Positions 9,013 to 16,426 of a DNA stretch of 39,431 nucleotides are shown here, piece after piece. The position numbers were made by a program, and so were the translations under genes. The notes below the pieces were generated by a model. The model did not search any database, had not been told where the DNA came from, and was given only the letters and a program-made list of their open reading frames with translations. The stretch comes from Oscillospiraceae bacterium (GTDB lineage: Bacteria > Bacillota > Clostridia > Oscillospirales > Ruminococcaceae). How positions within the stretch are numbered: position 1 is the first letter of the stretch; each line of letters begins with the position of its first letter. The DNA lies in assembly GCA_018110925.1 (NCBI GenBank), contig JAGAZJ010000011.1, forward strand, positions 1 through 39,431, in the 5' to 3' direction.

Positions 9013-10154
9013 TGGATAGGGACAGAAAGGCCGGACCGCTGAAAAAAGCCATGGCACTGGGAAATGTGATGATATTTTTCGCATTCCTGACTGCCATGGC
9101 AGTCTTTACCGTGATAAAGCCCAAGGAAAAGTTCTCGGAGAACCAGAACAGATACTTGGCATCGTTCCCGTCGTTCTCTGCAAAGAAGCTGTACAGCGGG
9201 AGCTTCACCGACGGCGTGGAAAAATATCTGTGTGACCACTTCATCAATTCCGATATCTTTGTGGCACAGCGGACAAAGACAGAGCTCCTCTTCCGCCGTG
9301 ACGTAAACGGCATATACATACTGGGGGACAGGCTCGTTGAGCGCATAGACACGCCCGATGCGGAAGTGACACAAAAAAACATCGACTCACTGAACACATT
9401 TGCGCAGGACTGCTCAAAGCCCGTATTCCTGATGCTGGCACCCACGCAGGCTGAGATGTACAGCGACGAGCTGCCGAAAAATGCCCCCAACCCCGACCAG
9501 AAGGCATATATAGCGGATGTGGCATCACAGCTCGACGGTGTTACGCTCATAGACCTTTATTCCGTGCTGAACGTGAGCAGGAACGACTATATCTATTACC
9601 GCACAGACCATCACTGGACATCCAAGGGAGCATATCTCGCCTTTGCGGCAGGGGCGAGGGCTATGGGCTATGAGGCAGAGCCCGTGTCTGATTTTGATGT
9701 ATTCTTCGCCGCAGATGATTTCAGGGGTTCGTTCTATTCAAAGACGCTCTATGACGGCATAACGCCCGACAAGGTGAGCATATATTCCCTGCCGGATGCG
9801 CCCGTTCCGGTGATGTATGTGTATTCCGCCATAGGAGCGGAGCCCGAAGTGCATGAGGGGCTTTACTACTATGAGTTTCTTGACCGCAAGGACAAGTACA
9901 GCACGTTCCTCGGCACGAACCAGCCCATGATAACGATAAAGACGGGCAATGAGGGCAGCAGGCTGCTTATGTTCAAGGACAGCTATGCCCACAGCCTTGT
10001 GCCCTTTCTTGCAGGGCATTACAGCGAGATAACCATGCTTGACACAAGGTATATACAGGTGCCTTATACAGAGCTTTGCGACCCCGAGGAATACGATCAG
10101 GTGCTGTTTATGTACAATGTATCCACATTTATGGACGGCATACAGCTGAGATAG
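9012..10154 (+). CDS. DHHW-family exported protein (AlgX/SGNH-hydrolase-like)
   Basis: A 380-residue protein with one N-terminal membrane anchor (about 16-36) and an extracytoplasmic domain. The family signature is TDHHWTSKGAY (198-208, D199-H200-H201-W202), and a second conserved block FKDSYAHSL (321-329) holds the candidate serine S324. These are the marks of DHHW proteins, which are related to AlgX/AlgJ acyltransferases and SGNH hydrolases and usually act on envelope polysaccharides; in many Firmicutes they sit next to MBOAT O-acyltransferases. No MBOAT gene is present here. The start overlaps the metG stop by one base, so its expression is tied to metG. Substrate unknown. Confidence 0.8.
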   Translation: MDRDRKAGPLKKAMALGNVMIFFAFLTAMAVFTVIKPKEKFSENQNRYLASFPSFSAKKLYSGSFTDGVEKYLCDHFINSDIFVAQRTKTELLFRRDVNGIYILGDRLVERIDTPDAEVTQKNIDSLNTFAQDCSKPVFLMLAPTQAEMYSDELPKNAPNPDQKAYIADVASQLDGVTLIDLYSVLNVSRNDYIYYRTDHHWTSKGAYLAFAAGARAMGYEAEPVSDFDVFFAADDFRGSFYSKTLYDGITPDKVSIYSLPDAPVPVMYVYSAIGAEPEVHEGLYYYEFLDRKDKYSTFLGTNQPMITIKTGNEGSRLLMFKDSYAHSLVPFLAGHYSEITMLDTRYIQVPYTELCDPEEYDQVLFMYNVSTFMDGIQLR

Positions 10155-10320
10155 ACACGCCGGATCTGTTATGCCCTTTCAGGCTCTGCAAAAAACTAAA
10201 TCCGTATACAGATATCAAACACCGTATAAAAAATATGCCGGGATGTGAAAAATATCAGTCCTGTGAGTTGTATATATTACAAAGGGGCTCACCCGAACGG
10301 TGTGAAAAGGGGGACGTATC

Positions 10321-11928
10321 ATGAAAAGTCTTAAAAGGCTATGTATTCTTTCGGTCGCGGGCGCTATGGCGCTGTCTGCCTGCTCGTCGGGCGCATCCAC
10401 GTCGGAAAATGGCGCCACCGCTCCTGCTGGTGCGGCAGAGACATTTGCCGCTTCACCGGGGGAAGTGGAATCACCTGCGGATCACAGAGCCGGTGATGCA
10501 CCGGCTGACGGAGCTCCGCCGGTGCCGACGCCCGATGCCGAATATGCGGCAGAGGAGGCAGACGGCGAAATATATGCCGAAACTGCTGCAATGTACGAAG
10601 AAACAGCGGCAGTGACTACGGTGGCTTTTGCGGCAGATATGGATACTGCCGACGAGGGCGAATATACGGAGGAGTATTTCACATCCGTGACCGTGAACAA
10701 CGGTGTCCGTGCAGGACAGCTCACCGCAGGCGAATGGAACGACAATGAGAATTGGGGATTTTTTGTAAATCTCTGCAACCGAGGTCTGATAGAATACCCT
10801 GCATACGGCATAGACCCCCGTTTTCGCACGGCGGTGACGGTAAAGGCTCCCGACGGCTCGCCCGTGGTGAATGCGTCCGTCACTCTCTTTGACGGGGACA
10901 AGGCTTCATGGACGGCGGTGACCGACAAGGAGGGCAAGGTGTACCTTTTCGGCAGGGGAGATACTCTTAGGGTATCGGGAGGCGGAACATCGAGCCTGTA
11001 CCGTATAGACGGCGGCGTGGAGGATGTTCCACGTGAAACATCCGAAGCCGAAACAGATATTGCCGCCGGGACGGATATCACCGAGACCGAACGCACCACA
11101 TTCCACGATGCGCTTGAGATAGTCGTCAGAAAAGGCACTGCCGAGCTTCTGGGAAAGGATGCGGCAGACCGCATATTCGGCTCGGAAGCCACCGAGACAC
11201 CGCCGGAGGACAGCCCCGATATGGAGGCGGTCGCAGAGCAGTATATCCAGGACAGACAGCCGTTCATATCCAATGATGTGGATGTAGTCTTTGACGGCGG
11301 ATACAAGGCATATCCCGATATGCAGATAATGTTCATCGTTGACACAACAGGGTCTATGGGCGATGAGCTCATGTTCCTGCAAAGCGACTTCACGGCTATC
11401 GCAGAGGCGGTGGGCACCGACCATGCGGAATTCTCCGTGAATTTCTACAAGGACAAGGAAGATACCTATGTCACACGCACACATCCCTTCTCCAAGGACA
11501 TAAAGGACATAAGCCGCATCCTCAATTCCGAGTATGCGGAAGGCGGCGGTGACGAGCCCGAGGCTGTGTCGGAGATACTTGATGAATGTATGCATTCCCA
11601 GTACTGGAAAGGCGACACCGTAAAGCTGGCATTTCTGATATTTGATGCACCGCCACACAGTGACAGCCACTCCCTCAAGGTGCTTGAAAAGGCAATGAAA
11701 TCGGCATCGGCACAGGGCATAAGGGTGATACCCGTGGTGTCCTCGAACGGTGCGAGAGAGACAGAGCTTTTCGGCAGAGGTCTTGCCATATTCACGGGCG
11801 GAACATATGTGTTCCTCACCGATGATTCGGGGATAGGGGAGAGCCACCTTGAACCGATAATAGGCCATTATGAGGTGGAGAGCCTGTATGACCTCATCAT
11901 CAGGCTGATAAACGAATACAGACAGTGA
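10321..11928 (+). CDS. VWA-domain lipoprotein
   Basis: A 535-residue lipoprotein. The signal peptide ends in the lipobox LSAC (18-21). A long Ala/Glu/Pro-rich, low-complexity linker follows (22-120), then a region with a beta-sandwich, carboxypeptidase-regulatory-like look (about 168-228) and a von Willebrand factor A domain beginning at MFIVDTTGSM (337-346). D341, S343 context and the later T/D positions form a MIDAS metal site. GGGDEPEAVSEILDE is also typical of VWA folds. It probably mediates protein or ligand binding outside the membrane; partner unknown. Ribosome-binding site AAGGGGG precedes the ATG. The coding region contains a perfect parS site (codons 235-240). The 166-base gap before it shows no clear promoter. 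Confidence 0.82.
   Translation: MKSLKRLCILSVAGAMALSACSSGASTSENGATAPAGAAETFAASPGEVESPADHRAGDAPADGAPPVPTPDAEYAAEEADGEIYAETAAMYEETAAVTTVAFAADMDTADEGEYTEEYFTSVTVNNGVRAGQLTAGEWNDNENWGFFVNLCNRGLIEYPAYGIDPRFRTAVTVKAPDGSPVVNASVTLFDGDKASWTAVTDKEGKVYLFGRGDTLRVSGGGTSSLYRIDGGVEDVPRETSEAETDIAAGTDITETERTTFHDALEIVVRKGTAELLGKDAADRIFGSEATETPPEDSPDMEAVAEQYIQDRQPFISNDVDVVFDGGYKAYPDMQIMFIVDTTGSMGDELMFLQSDFTAIAEAVGTDHAEFSVNFYKDKEDTYVTRTHPFSKDIKDISRILNSEYAEGGGDEPEAVSEILDECMHSQYWKGDTVKLAFLIFDAPPHSDSHSLKVLEKAMKSASAQGIRVIPVVSSNGARETELFGRGLAIFTGGTYVFLTDDSGIGESHLEPIIGHYEVESLYDLIIRLINEYRQ
11025..11040. promoter_or_regulatory. parS: parS centromere-like site (ParB/Spo0J binding)
   Basis: TGTTCCACGTGAAACA is an exact match to the 16-bp chromosomal parS consensus of Bacillus subtilis. 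It lies inside the VWA lipoprotein gene, where it encodes D-V-P-R-E-T. ParB/Spo0J binds such sites to load SMC and segregate origins. Chromosomal parS sites cluster around oriC, so this places the window in the origin-proximal part of the chromosome (inference). Confidence 0.85.
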
Positions 11929-11935
11929 CAGACTC

Positions 11936-11962
11936 ATCGCACACTGCTTTGCAGTGTGCGAT
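11936..11962 (+). terminator. Strong hairpin after VWA lipoprotein, no U-tract
   Basis: A perfect 12-bp stem (11936-11947 with 11951-11962) with a TTT loop, 8 bases after the lipoprotein stop. There is no T-run on either side, so it may stop or stabilise the transcript without being a classical intrinsic terminator. Confidence 0.5.
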
Positions 11963-12077
11963 TGCTGTAAAAGCTGTGGTTCCCCAAAAATTTACCGTTG
12001 ACAATTTAGCTGAAATACGATATGCTGATAAAGCAATTCGTGCGGAAAGAATAGAAGCACATGAAAATTCCGTTTGA
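11961..12077 (+). pseudogene. Antitoxin C-terminal remnant
   Basis: An open frame without a start codon reads to a TGA at 12075-12077, ending ...NLAEIRYADKAIRAERIEAHENSV. It overlaps the ATG of the PIN-toxin frame by 17 bases, the usual antitoxin-toxin overlap in VapBC-type pairs. The N-terminal DNA-binding part is missing; the frame fades into the hairpin after the lipoprotein gene. The identity rests on arrangement rather than on a recognised motif. Confidence 0.45.
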
Positions 12078-12326
12078 TACCAATGCCATTCTTGATGTGC
12101 TTTGCAGCCGCCCCGAATTTGTCGAAGCCTCGTTAAAGTCCGGGATTGTGAAGTCGATCAGACCGAGGGGTGAAATTCTGCATTATCTGTACCGAACATC
12201 GTGTATATTCTCCGCAATGAACCGGCTACACAGAAAACGGAACAGCTCATTCAGCAGATCACGATGATCTTCAAGGACAGCAAGATCCCTGCTCTGAAGC
12301 CCTCGGAACTGTCAGAAAGGATCTGA
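12061..12326 (+). pseudogene. PIN-domain (VapC-like) toxin remnant, internally deleted and frameshifted
   Basis: The first frame starts MKIPFDTNAILDVLCSRPEF, the classic PIN-domain opening with the first metal-binding aspartate in DTNAILD. The match then breaks down. From about 12200 a different frame reads VYILRNEPATQKTEQL and runs on to SELSERI with a TGA at 12324-12326, which resembles the C-terminal half of the same family. Together only about 88 codons remain of an expected 130-140, and the central acidic residues are gone. This is a dead ribonuclease toxin, just upstream of the tRNA-Leu promoter. Confidence 0.65.
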
Positions 12327-12371
12327 ATTTCCAAAAGCTGTCGGCTGCCGTGAAACAGTGTGCGTTTTCTC

Positions 12372-12400
12372 TTGACATCCGTTCGTTTTTGTGGTAGAAT
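12372..12400 (+). promoter_or_regulatory. Promoter of tRNA-Leu
   Basis: TTGACA (12372-12377), 17-base spacer, TAGAAT (12395-12400), ending 10 bases before the mature tRNA 5' end. Confidence 0.8.
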
Positions 12401-12410
12401 ATACTTTGCC

Positions 12411-12497
12411 GCCGGTGTGATGGAATTGGCAGACGTGACGGACTCAAAATCCGTTGGTAGCGATACCGTGCGGGTTCGACCCCCGCCACCGGCACCA
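12411..12497 (+). tRNA. tRNA-Leu (anticodon CAA), CCA encoded
   Basis: Acceptor stem GCCGGTG (12411-12417) pairs with CACCGGC (12487-12493), then discriminator A and an encoded CCA (12495-12497). The anticodon stem ACGGA/TCCGT encloses loop CTCAAAA, giving anticodon CAA (reads UUG). A long variable arm and the GGTTCGA T-loop confirm a class II leucine tRNA. Confidence 0.95.
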
Positions 12498-12526
12498 GGT
12501 CGGCAGTGCCGACTTCCCAAAAGCCT

Positions 12527-12548
12527 CCCGTACAAGCGATGTACGGGG
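12527..12548 (-). terminator. Hairpin, probable terminator of pnuC
   Basis: CCCGTACA/TGTACGGG 8-bp stem (12527-12534 with 12540-12547). On the minus strand it is followed by AGGCTTTTGGG, a weak U-tract, about 15 bases past the pnuC stop. Confidence 0.45.
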
Positions 12549-12561
12549 GACTTTGCAAGTG

Positions 12562-13266
12562 TCAGACCGCAGACTTCTGCTCTGCGGTCTTTTTTGCGTC
12601 TGCACGCTGTTTCCAGCTGACAAAGCCGTACAGGTCGTTTACGAGGAATATCATAAAATTCACCGCCATGGTGAGATAGGACATATCCTCCCGTGACATG
12701 AGCATCCACAGCACTATCAGAACTATGTCGTTTGCGGCATAGGCAAGGGCATAGAAGGGACTGCGCAGATATGTGAGGTATACCGCAAGAAAGCTGGTGG
12801 ATACCGAGATGACCGAGAAGAACAGGTTCGGCGTGTGAAATGCATACAACAGTCCGCCGAATACCGCCGTCACAGCGGCACACAGCATTGTCATCACAAG
12901 TATCTGCTTTTTGTCCGGTTCGGCGGTCTCCACCCTGCCGAGGCCGCTGCTGTCCGGATTTTTTATCCACTGCACAGCTGCCATGACAGCCATGGGCATG
13001 GTCATGCCGAGATATGTTATCATCTCGCCCCAGTAGGCACAGCGGGCGGATATTATCCCATAAAGGATGCTGAATACGACTGTGAGTATCTGCCCCCATA
13101 CACTGCCCACCGCAAGGAAGACCAGCATGACAGAGCCTATAAGGGTGGCTGTCAGAGTCAGGGGCTCTGCCCTGCGTGACAATACGGCAGTGAGCAGCAC
13201 CGCCGCCGCAGAGCATATCATCAGGGCGTATTCACGTTTTTTCATCAGTGCGAACGGATTTGACAT
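12562..13266 (-). CDS. pnuC: PnuC-type vitamin/nucleoside transporter
   Basis: A 234-residue, highly hydrophobic protein with about seven or eight membrane helices. Blocks typical of the PnuC family are visible: SVWGQILTVVFSILYGIIS, AYWGEMITYLGMTMP (about 77-91) and AANDIVLIVLW (near 185-195). PnuC proteins take up nicotinamide riboside; relatives PnuT and PnuX carry thiamine and riboflavin, so the substrate is likely but not certain. nadB in this window shows the organism has de novo NAD genes too. The final codons overlap the tRNA-Leu terminator. A long terminator-like leader lies between it and the upstream small gene, with no promoter between that structure and its start. Confidence 0.82.
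   Translation of the reverse strand: MSNPFALMKKREYALMICSAAAVLLTAVLSRRAEPLTLTATLIGSVMLVFLAVGSVWGQILTVVFSILYGIISARCAYWGEMITYLGMTMPMAVMAAVQWIKNPDSSGLGRVETAEPDKKQILVMTMLCAAVTAVFGGLLYAFHTPNLFFSVISVSTSFLAVYLTYLRSPFYALAYAANDIVLIVLWMLMSREDMSYLTMAVNFMIFLVNDLYGFVSWKQRADAKKTAEQKSAV
12565..12595 (+). terminator. Intrinsic terminator of tRNA-Leu
   Basis: Perfect 9-bp stem GACCGCAGA/TCTGCGGTC (12565-12573 with 12581-12589), then six T. The stem lies inside the last codons of the convergent pnuC gene, whose stop is at 12562-12564. Confidence 0.92.
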
Positions 13267-13303
13267 AGGTATCTCCTTGTTTATTTGGTATGGTCACAGC
13301 CGC

Positions 13304-13369
13304 AAAAAAATGCCTGCGATGTATCTCATGCGGAGTATCCGCATCACCTAACGATACATCACAGACATT
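13304..13369 (-). terminator. Long branched terminator/attenuator upstream of pnuC
   Basis: On the minus strand a 17-bp stem (13369-13353 with 13325-13309, including two G-U pairs) encloses an inner hairpin with a 7-bp stem (ATGCGGA/TCCGCAT, 13344-13328) and a GTTAGGTG single strand. It runs into seven U (13310-13304). It ends the small acidic-protein transcript, or acts as a regulated attenuator for pnuC. Confidence 0.75.
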
Positions 13370-13375
13370 CATCAT

Positions 13376-13420
13376 GTCCGCTACCCGGCGGCAGTGATCA
13401 GATGGGCTTACCGCCATCTG
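13376..13420 (-). other. Leader hairpin with possible pseudoknot before the pnuC attenuator
   Basis: On the minus strand CAGATGG/CCATCTG forms a 7-bp hairpin (13420-13414 with 13405-13399) with an 8-base loop. GGCGGT, which spans stem end and loop, can pair (one G-U) with ACTGCC at 13395-13390, an H-type pseudoknot geometry. NAD+-II riboswitches upstream of pnuC are H-type pseudoknots, but I cannot match this one to their consensus. Possibly just 3'-UTR structure. Confidence 0.3.
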
Positions 13421-13438
13421 AACAGATATTCGGTTTTA

Positions 13439-13729
13439 TCAGTCGTCAAGCTTGTCCTTGAGGTCGTCGATAACATCCTCTGCCTTGTCAAGAGCATCGG
13501 CAGCCTTCTCCTTTGCGGAGTCAACAGCATCGTCGACCGCTACCTTGATATCCTTTGAGGTATCATCATCGTCGTCTTCGTCGTCATCGCCGAAGAATAT
13601 CTCATCGTCATCGTCGAAATCGTAATCCTTTTCCTCGAGCTCCTCACGCTTCTTTACGAAGAATGTAGCCGCTGCCGCACCTGCTGCTGCTGCGAGAAGT
13701 GTGATTATTGCAATACCCAGACCCTTCAT
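13439..13729 (-). CDS. Small acidic membrane-anchored protein (YtxH-like)
   Basis: A 96-residue protein with one N-terminal membrane segment (about 3-24, Ala-rich) followed by KKREE and a very acidic stretch (residues 37-58, mostly Asp). A predicted amphipathic helix follows (60-96) with repeated DDAVDSAKEKA and DALDKAEDV units. This layout resembles YtxH-type proteins of Firmicutes, whose function is poorly known but which are often stress-linked. It has its own consensus promoter and GGAGATGATC ribosome-binding site, and is followed by a long terminator. The highly repetitive aspartate run is unusual but in keeping with this family. Confidence 0.7.
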   Translation of the reverse strand: MKGLGIAIITLLAAAAGAAAATFFVKKREELEEKDYDFDDDDEIFFGDDDEDDDDDTSKDIKVAVDDAVDSAKEKAADALDKAEDVIDDLKDKLDD

Positions 13730-13842
13730 GATAGATCATCTCCTGTAATTTGTTTATCTGACGTGTAACTGCCCGCAGGATCGGAAAGCCCTGTGAGGAG
13801 TTGCGACGTTTGTCTGATATGGTCAGTATGACCTCATGACCA

Positions 13843-13871
13843 ATTATAACACATCCACAAAAATATTGCAA
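13843..13871 (-). promoter_or_regulatory. Sigma-A promoter of the YtxH-like gene
   Basis: Minus strand TTGCAA (13871-13866), 17-base spacer, TATAAT (13848-13843), about 115 bases upstream of the start. Confidence 0.75.
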
Positions 13872-13991
13872 TACCTAATTGAAAATTTCGCAAAATCAAC
13901 ACAATTCTATGTTATACTGTCCGACTGTTGTTATAGGTTCGGAATATACCCAAATATAAATAATCGGAATAATGCTTTTTTTCTATACCCC

Positions 13992-14020
13992 TTGAAAAAA
14001 ATATCCCGGTATGCTATACT
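13992..14020 (+). promoter_or_regulatory. Sigma-A promoter of cysK
   Basis: TTGAAA (13992-13997), 17-base spacer, TATACT (14015-14020); a leader of about 30 bases precedes the ATG, which has GAAAGGGACG upstream. The AT-rich 13870-13990 stretch between the two divergent promoters holds no gene. Confidence 0.75.
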
Positions 14021-14058
14021 TCATAACATAAACCACGACCAATGAAAGGGACGATCAT

Positions 14059-14988
14059 ATGAAGATATGCAGAACGATATCCGATCTTGTGGGCAGGACA
14101 CCGCTCATAGAATTTGAAAAGATAGAGAAGCAGTTCGGTCTTGAAGCAAGACTCGTAGGAAAGCTGGAGTATTTCAATCCCGCAGGCAGTGCCAAGGACA
14201 GGATCGCCAAGGCTATGATAGAGGACGCTGAGGAAAACGGACTTTTAAAGGAAGGCAGTACCATAATAGAGCCCACCAGCGGCAATACAGGCATCGGCCT
14301 TGCCTCTGTTGCGGCGGCAAAGGGCTATCGCCTTATCATAACCATGCCTGAGACTATGAGCATAGAGCGCCGCAATCTGATGAAGGCATACGGTGCGGAG
14401 CTGGTGCTCACCGAGGGCGCAAAGGGCATGAAGGGCGCCATCGCCAAGGCTCAGGAGCTTGCAGGGGAGATAGAGAACAGCTTCATCCCCTCACAGTTTA
14501 CAAACCCCGCCAATCCGAGGATACATGAAAAGACCACGGGCGTTGAGATATGGGACGACACCGACGGAACAGTGGATATATTCGTCGCAGGCGTTGGTAC
14601 GGGCGGCACCATAACGGGTGTGGGCAGATACCTCAAGAGCAAGAACGAGAACGTGAAGATAGTCGCAGTCGAGCCCACAGACTCCCCCGTGCTCTCTCAG
14701 GGCAGGGCAGGCGCTCACAAGATACAGGGCATAGGCGCAGGATTTGTGCCCGACACCCTTGACACAGGGATATATGATGAGATAATCACAGTGGACAACG
14801 AGGATGCCTTTGACACGGGCAGACTTGCCGCAAGAAAAGAGGGCGTGCTCATAGGCATATCCTCCGGTGCGGCTCTCTATGCGGCAATAAGCCTTGCAAA
14901 GAGACCCGAGAACAAGGGCAAGACCATCGTTGCGCTCCTCCCAGACACGGGCGAAAGATATCTCTCCACTCCCATGTTCAGCGAATGA
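14059..14988 (+). CDS. cysK: Cysteine synthase (O-acetylserine sulfhydrylase)
   Basis: PLP-dependent beta-family enzyme that makes cysteine from O-acetylserine and sulfide. All family marks are present in 309 residues: [11 protein letters not shown] (40-50) with the PLP lysine K46, the phosphate/substrate loop [10 protein letters not shown] (71-80), the PLP-phosphate glycine loop [12 protein letters not shown], and GISSGAA near the C-terminus. The lysine motif has alanine (SAKDR) where SVKDR is more common. Alone in its transcription unit, followed by a strong hairpin. CysK versus the near-identical CysM or a cystathionine beta-synthase-like activity cannot be separated fully by eye, but length and motifs favour CysK. 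Confidence 0.93.
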   Translation: MKICRTISDLVGRTPLIEFEKIEKQFGLEARLVGKLEYFNPAGSAKDRIAKAMIEDAEENGLLKEGSTIIEPTSGNTGIGLASVAAAKGYRLIITMPETMSIERRNLMKAYGAELVLTEGAKGMKGAIAKAQELAGEIENSFIPSQFTNPANPRIHEKTTGVEIWDDTDGTVDIFVAGVGTGGTITGVGRYLKSKNENVKIVAVEPTDSPVLSQGRAGAHKIQGIGAGFVPDTLDTGIYDEIITVDNEDAFDTGRLAARKEGVLIGISSGAALYAAISLAKRPENKGKTIVALLPDTGERYLSTPMFSE

Positions 14989-15019
14989 CATACCGACCAT
15001 AAACATAATGACAGACACA

Positions 15020-15056
15020 GCCGCAGCATCTCTTATGTACCGGAGGTGCTGCGGCG
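15020..15056 (+). terminator. Strong hairpin after cysK
   Basis: A stem of about 13-14 bp with GCCGCAGCA/TGCTGCGGC as its core (15020-15028 with 15047-15055), 31 bases after the cysK stop. The downstream sequence is not T-rich, so termination efficiency is uncertain. Confidence 0.5.
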
Positions 15057-15079
15057 ATCATGTTTCAGCTCCGAATTTA

Positions 15080-15108
15080 TTGACAAACACCGCCGTATAT
15101 GTTAATAT
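15080..15108 (+). promoter_or_regulatory. Sigma-A promoter of mtaD-ahcY
   Basis: TTGACA (15080-15085), 17-base spacer, TAATAT (15103-15108). The short leader carries GGAGGCAGGAG before the ATG at 15138. Confidence 0.8.
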
Positions 15109-15137
15109 GTAGGTATGTTGTTATGGAGGCAGGAGTC

Positions 15138-16403
15138 ATGGATATACTTATAAAGAATACGCTCATATATACCCCGGCGGGGAACATACAGGGCGATATA
15201 TTCATAAAGGGCGACCGTATCGCCGCCGTGGGGGAGATGCCCGAGGGATATGTTGCCGACAGGGTGATAGACGGCTCGTCAAAAATGGCGGTGCCCGGTC
15301 TTATAAACTGTCACACTCATTCATATATGTCACTGTTCAGGAACATAGCGGACGACCTGACATTTACGGACTGGCTCTTCGGCGCCATCATGCCCAGAGA
15401 GGACAATCTGACGAGTGAGGATGCCCTTGCGGGGGCGATGCTCTCCTGTATGGAGATGATAAAGAGCGGCACGACCTGTTTCATGGATATGCATATGTTC
15501 CCCATGATGTCTGCTCAGGCGGCAGACAGGCTCGGTATGAGAGCGGTCATGACAAGAGGGCTGACGGGTCCCGACAGGAACGAAAAGGATGCCCTGCGCC
15601 GTTACAGCGAGCATATGGCAGAGCGTGAGAGATACGCCGACAACAAGAGGATAATGTTCAGGCTCGGCCCTCATGCCATATATACCTGCGGTGAGGACTA
15701 CCTGCGTTTTCTCATAGAGAAGGCGCATGAGACGGGTCAGGGGTTCCATATACACCTGTCGGAAACACGCACAGAGACAGAGAACTGCCTTAAAGAGCAT
15801 GGCTGTTCGCCCGTCGAGTACCTTGATTCACTGGGGTTTTTCGATATACCCACCTGTGCGGCGCACTGCGTACACCTGTCCGACAGGGATATAGAGATAC
15901 TGCGTGACAAAAAGGTCAGCGTCATACATAATCCCAGGAGCAATCTCAAGCTCGCAAACGGCATAGCGCCCGTTGCAAAGCTGATAAAGAGCGGCGTGAA
16001 CGTCTGCCTCGGTACAGACAGCCAGGCATCCAACAACGACCTGAATATGTTCACCGAGATGGGCTTTGCCGCACTTCTGCAAAAGGGCATCACGGAGGAT
16101 CCCGTGGTATGCTCCGCACAGGAGACCGTAAGGATGGCAACGGTGAACGGTGCGGCGGCGATAGGCCTTGACAGCGGCGAGATAGCCTGCGGCAAGCTGG
16201 CGGATATAGTTCTCATAGACCTCGGACAGGCGGCGTACTGCCCGAAGAACGATCTCAGGAGCGCACTGGTGTATTCCTCCTGCGGCATGAAGGCGGACAC
16301 CGTTATCATAGACGGTGAGGTAGTGCTTGAACACGGCGTTCTCACCAATGCCGACGAGGAAAAGATATATCACGATGCGCAGAAAGCAGCAGACAGATTC
16401 TGA
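15138..16403 (+). CDS. mtaD: 5-methylthioadenosine/S-adenosylhomocysteine deaminase (amidohydrolase)
   Basis: A metal-dependent amidohydrolase of 421 residues that deaminates SAH, MTA and often adenosine to inosyl products. Metal ligands are visible: H59 and H61 (NCHTHSYMSLFRN), H206 with the catalytic glutamate E209 (FHIHLSET), H243/H246 (CAAHCVH) and D294 (LGTDSQASNN). The ATG at 15138, preceded by GGAGGCAGGAG, is chosen over an upstream in-frame start at 15099, which would overlap the promoter. The ahcY gene follows after 23 bases, so the pair handles SAH by hydrolysis and deamination, and can clear MTA made by spermidine synthesis from the polyamine operon in the same window. Confidence 0.88.
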   Translation: MDILIKNTLIYTPAGNIQGDIFIKGDRIAAVGEMPEGYVADRVIDGSSKMAVPGLINCHTHSYMSLFRNIADDLTFTDWLFGAIMPREDNLTSEDALAGAMLSCMEMIKSGTTCFMDMHMFPMMSAQAADRLGMRAVMTRGLTGPDRNEKDALRRYSEHMAERERYADNKRIMFRLGPHAIYTCGEDYLRFLIEKAHETGQGFHIHLSETRTETENCLKEHGCSPVEYLDSLGFFDIPTCAAHCVHLSDRDIEILRDKKVSVIHNPRSNLKLANGIAPVAKLIKSGVNVCLGTDSQASNNDLNMFTEMGFAALLQKGITEDPVVCSAQETVRMATVNGAAAIGLDSGEIACGKLADIVLIDLGQAAYCPKNDLRSALVYSSCGMKADTVIIDGEVVLEHGVLTNADEEKIYHDAQKAADRF

Positions 16404-16426
16404 TAACATCAAACGGAGGTATACAT

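Noticed and set aside
10482-11417. 311-codon antisense frame inside the VWA lipoprotein gene
   Set aside because: Ser/Ala/Pro-rich shadow composition and no start signals; the plus strand has a lipobox and MIDAS motif.
12061-12267. Intact 68-residue PIN protein
   Set aside because: Only the first 20 or so residues fit the family; the rest is out of frame with the recognisable C-terminal half.
13304-13369. M-box (magnesium) riboswitch suggested by GTTAGGTGA
   Set aside because: The short match sits in the loop of a terminator and none of the later M-box elements follow.
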